From contig NZ_JBHSJJ010000010.1 in the NCBI RefSeq assembly GCF_042652345.1, forward strand, positions 1 through 64,000: a DNA stretch of 64,000 bases, read 5' to 3'. A program made the translations under genes and the position numbers. This stretch comes from Negadavirga shengliensis (GTDB lineage Bacteria; Bacteroidota; Bacteroidia; Cytophagales; Cyclobacteriaceae). Below, in pieces: positions 61,232 to 64,000 of the stretch (position 1 is the first letter of the stretch; every line of letters starts with the position of its first letter). The notes under the pieces were generated by a model that saw only the letters and a program-made list of their open reading frames with translations, did no database searches and had not been told where the DNA came from.

Positions 61232-63559
61232 ATGTTAGCTAATTATCCTTTATCAAAAACCGAAGAGGCATTCTTACGGGAATCAGGAATTGAAAAAATC
61301 ACCACGCGGATTCCTTACCTTACCGTAGATAATTTTCCGAAGCTGGGGCTAATGACTGCCTGTAGATTTTTAGAATGGGTTTCCGATAATCCTGAAGGGG
61401 TGATCAGCCTTCCTACCGGGAAGACCCCGGAATATTTTATCAAGTGGACCCAATTTCTGCTGGATAACTGGGACAAGAAAAAAGGATTGGAAATCCGGGA
61501 AAAATATGGCTTAAAAGATATTAAAAAACCTGTATTAAAGGACCTGAATTTCGTTCAGATCGACGAATTCTATCCTATAGCCTCGCAGCAAAAAAACAGT
61601 TTTTACCATTATGTAAATAAATTTTATCTCGAGGGCTTTGGCCTGGATCCCAAAAAAGCGCTTTTGATCAATTCTGATGAAATAAAACTTGCGGAAGGCA
61701 AAAGTTACAGGGAAATATTTCCGGATTTCAGAGTTGACCTTTCCCTTAGATTCAGGGAATACACCAACGAACAAGAAAGGCTGCAGCAACAGTCCATTTA
61801 CCTGATCGATCAATGGTGTGCTGAGTATGAGGCGAAAATCAGGGAGAAAGGGGGCATAGGCTTTTTCCTCGGCGGTATCGGCCCCGACGGACATATTGCT
61901 TTTAATACCCGCGGATCGGATCTTTTCTCCACTACCCGGCTTACGGAAACCAATTTTGAGACCCAAGCTGTGGCTGCGGGTGATCTGGGCGGGATCGAAG
62001 TCTCAGCCAACCGCTTGGTGATCACCATTGGTCTGGATACCATTGTGCATAACAGAGATGCCGTAGCGATCATCATCGCCGCAGGGGAAGCAAAAGCACC
62101 TATTGTTAAGAGCTCCCTTGAATCTGCCATGACCAACGTGTATCCTGCTACTGTTCTGCAAAAACTGAAAAACGGGCGCTTTTATCTTACCAAAGGGGCG
62201 GCTTCCAAATTGGAAGACAGTATCGACCAGTTTTATGCTTCCGGTGAATGGACATGCTTGAAGACAGAAAGGGCAGTCCTGGAACTTTGCAAAAAGCTGC
62301 AGAAATATGGCCATAGGCTCACGATGGAGGACCTGAAAAATGACAAATACACGAGGCAGATCCCGGATTTGAACGAGAATACGGTAAATGAAGTCATCCG
62401 TAGCATCAGCAGCAAAATAGATAAAGGGCTTGAAGAAGAAAAGAATGAGGTACTGTTGCATACGGGTCCGCACCATGATGATATCTCGCTGGGGATTCTT
62501 CCCCATATCACCAAGCAGCTCCATGAAAATTCCAACAAAGCCCATTTTGCGGTATTGACTTCCGGATTTACCGCAGTAACGAATTCATTTGTCATAGATA
62601 CTTTAAAAAACACCAAAAGGTTTCTGGATACAGGCCGCATTCAAATGGTGAAGTATGAGGATTTCTTCGAAAGTGGCTACAAGCTGAAAATGGACAAGGA
62701 TGTGTACCACTACCTTACCAACGTGGCTTCCGAAAATGCCGAGGAGAGACTCAGGGGACTGTGCCACAGGGTGGTGCGCGCCATCGTTTTTATCTTCGGG
62801 GTCAAATCCTCCCTGGAACTCAGGGACCAGATCAATGAAATCATCACCGTCCTCAAAAACTCCTATGATGGGGAAAAGAACCCAAAAAACATACAGACCC
62901 TTAAAGGGATGATCCGTGAGTTTGAAGAAGAACTCGTTTGGGCCCATTTCGGAGTACAGGTAAAAAATGTACACCACCTTCGCTTAGGTTTCTATACAGG
63001 GGATATTTTCACCGAACAGCCAGATAAAAAACGGGATGTGGAACCCGTTCTGGATATGCTCAGGGAAATCAGGCCAACCAAACTGAGCCTTACCCTGGAT
63101 CCCGAAGGCAGTGGCCCGGATACCCACTATAAAGTACTTCAGGCTACGGCCGAAGCGGTAAGACAGTGGAGCAAGGAAGAAGACCTGAGCCACTTCAAAA
63201 TCATCGGCTACAGAAACGTATGGTTTAAATTTGACGCAGCTGAGTCCAACGTCATCGTCCCTGTATCCCTGGGGGATATGTCTGTGATGGAGGATTCATT
63301 CACCAACTGTTACCTCAGTCAGGTCAATGCCTCTTTTCCAAGCTATGCCCACAACGGCAAATTCAGCACATTGGCCAGAATTACCTGGGTAAACCAACTC
63401 AGCGATGTGCAATTGCTCCTGGGCAAAAACTATTTCTATCAGCACGATACCGCTAAAGTACGATCCAGTCATGGTTTGATTTTCTTTAGAGAAATGAATG
63501 TGGAAGAATTTTTGCGGGAAGCGAGAGAACTGGAGAAATCAACCGAAGGAATGTTATAA
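61232..63559 (+). CDS. nagB: NagB-PIG-L fusion: glucosamine-6-phosphate deaminase with deacetylase-like domain
   Basis: A 775-residue fusion. The first 375 residues are glucosamine-6-phosphate deaminase (LPTGKTPEYFIKW, NFVQIDEFYP, GGIGPDGHIAFNTRGS, SLESAMTNVYPATVLQ). The remainder is a PIG-L/LmbE-type domain: LHTGPHHDDISLGILPHI has His-Asp-Asp in the metal and catalytic positions although the usual following Glu is Ile, and GSGPDTHYKVLQATAEA supplies the later histidine. So N-acetyl removal and deamination may occur in one protein, giving fructose-6-phosphate. The fusion is known in Bacteroidota. It is cotranscribed with the ROK regulator and followed by a strong terminator. Confidence 0.95.
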   Translation: MLANYPLSKTEEAFLRESGIEKITTRIPYLTVDNFPKLGLMTACRFLEWVSDNPEGVISLPTGKTPEYFIKWTQFLLDNWDKKKGLEIREKYGLKDIKKPVLKDLNFVQIDEFYPIASQQKNSFYHYVNKFYLEGFGLDPKKALLINSDEIKLAEGKSYREIFPDFRVDLSLRFREYTNEQERLQQQSIYLIDQWCAEYEAKIREKGGIGFFLGGIGPDGHIAFNTRGSDLFSTTRLTETNFETQAVAAGDLGGIEVSANRLVITIGLDTIVHNRDAVAIIIAAGEAKAPIVKSSLESAMTNVYPATVLQKLKNGRFYLTKGAASKLEDSIDQFYASGEWTCLKTERAVLELCKKLQKYGHRLTMEDLKNDKYTRQIPDLNENTVNEVIRSISSKIDKGLEEEKNEVLLHTGPHHDDISLGILPHITKQLHENSNKAHFAVLTSGFTAVTNSFVIDTLKNTKRFLDTGRIQMVKYEDFFESGYKLKMDKDVYHYLTNVASENAEERLRGLCHRVVRAIVFIFGVKSSLELRDQINEIITVLKNSYDGEKNPKNIQTLKGMIREFEEELVWAHFGVQVKNVHHLRLGFYTGDIFTEQPDKKRDVEPVLDMLREIRPTKLSLTLDPEGSGPDTHYKVLQATAEAVRQWSKEEDLSHFKIIGYRNVWFKFDAAESNVIVPVSLGDMSVMEDSFTNCYLSQVNASFPSYAHNGKFSTLARITWVNQLSDVQLLLGKNYFYQHDTAKVRSSHGLIFFREMNVEEFLREARELEKSTEGML

Positions 63560-63590
63560 GATGATAGTCAAAAACGTGGTAGATTTTGCC

Positions 63591-63625
63591 ATCCATGGGG
63601 TTTTCATCCCATGGATCTATTTTTG
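63591..63625 (+). terminator. Terminator after nagB fusion
   Basis: Perfect nine-base arms ATCCATGGG (63591-63599) and CCCATGGAT (63608-63616), then CTATTTTTGG. It separates the nagB unit from the following ROK kinase gene. Confidence 0.8.
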
Positions 63626-63745
63626 GAAAACTCCTTCACATAGGTACCTAACATGCGGTAAAACAGGTATCTGAATCTAAAAATTGAGTACTTCTACTAC
63701 ATGGCCACTTCTCTGTAATATGGCTTGTGAACAAAACACTTACCA

Positions 63746-64000
63746 ATGAAAGAAAAAAATTTGGTTTTAGGATTGGATATCGGAGGCACAAAAATCAGCT
63801 CCGGACTGAACCATAATGGGCAGATATATGAGAGGAAAGAAACCAAAACCCCTTCCAGTGCGCCGCAGGAGGAAATTTTAGAAGCCATTTCCCAACAGAT
63901 CGGGGAATACCTTCCTTTCCAATTCAAAGCCATCGGCATCGGAATACCCGGGCTCGTGGACCCCATCAATGGTATCGTCTATAACCTTGCCAACATTCCT
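63746..64000 (+). CDS. ROK family sugar kinase, 5' part, cut by window edge
   Basis: The first 85 codons of a ROK kinase, running off the right edge. The N-terminal phosphate loop LGLDIGGTKISSGL is visible from residue 7, and AIGIGIPGLVDPINGIVYN matches the next conserved segment. No helix-turn-helix precedes the kinase fold, so this is an enzyme rather than a repressor. Glucose, GlcNAc or N-acetylmannosamine kinase activities are all found in the family. It lies 186 bases after nagB, beyond a terminator, suggesting its own promoter. Confidence 0.85.
   Translation, partial: MKEKNLVLGLDIGGTKISSGLNHNGQIYERKETKTPSSAPQEEILEAISQQIGEYLPFQFKAIGIGIPGLVDPINGIVYNLANIP

Noticed and set aside
63697..63969. 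A 90-codon minus-strand frame at the right edge
   Set aside because: It is antisense to the ROK kinase start, whose phosphate-loop motif is clear on the plus strand.

Overview
The window looks like a chromosomal segment of a member of the Bacteroidota, most likely the Cytophagales (Cyclobacteriaceae-like). This rests on three SusC/SusD pairs, a FG-GAP/ASPIC lipoprotein, a fused NagB-PIG-L protein, membrane pyrophosphatase, Bacteroidota-style promoter boxes (TAnnTTTG, once with TTG 19 bases upstream), few Shine-Dalgarno sequences and moderate GC with AT-rich intergenic regions. The taxon is inferred from gene content only.

Layout. 0.5-9.1 kb (minus): SusC, SusD and a large FG-GAP/ASPIC lipoprotein. 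9.8-16 kb: a secreted beta-rich protein, metG, a DUF4174 protein, a 2OG-Fe(II) oxygenase, and an unknown 258-residue protein translationally coupled to an OmpA-type lipoprotein. 16-17.1 kb (minus): a small unknown protein and an S24/XRE repressor. 17.3-26.4 kb: an unusual cluster of two Tat-exported HisC-like PLP aminotransferases, an AEC permease, a small lipoprotein, SusD and SusC. Two ends of this cluster share an upstream sequence element. 26.4-29.7 kb: a decayed stretch with a chimeric tandem-duplication-like junction, orphan hairpins, a secreted-protein pair and a frameshifted paralogue. 29.7-33.5 kb: tex, an Hpt protein and an amidase. 33.6-38.8 kb (minus): a third SusC/SusD/lipoprotein operon. 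39-50 kb (minus, mostly housekeeping): hppA, a GreA-like protein, a CHRD lipoprotein, acnA, an Mla-type lipid transport operon (E-F-D) and a lone response regulator. 50-56 kb: addB-addA. 56-58.7 kb: a DUF218 protein, a CBS protein and CutC. 58.7-64 kb: an amino-sugar locus with Tat-exported glycosylasparaginase, ROK repressor, NagB-PIG-L fusion and the first 85 codons of a ROK sugar kinase cut by the window edge.

How it works together. Three SusC/SusD systems import undefined oligomers or peptides; no glycoside hydrolase lies nearby, so substrates cannot be assigned. The aminotransferase cluster is the best candidate for an undescribed system: PLP enzymes exported folded by Tat, placed with an outer-membrane importer and an inner-membrane carboxylate-type permease, suggest periplasmic conversion of an imported amine or amino acid. 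The amino-sugar locus can release GlcNAc-type sugars from Asn-linked glycans, deaminate the 6-phosphate and regulate the set with a ROK repressor.

No rRNA, tRNA, CRISPR array, intact insertion sequence or prophage was seen. Promoter and operator calls rest on eye inspection and are weaker than the gene calls.
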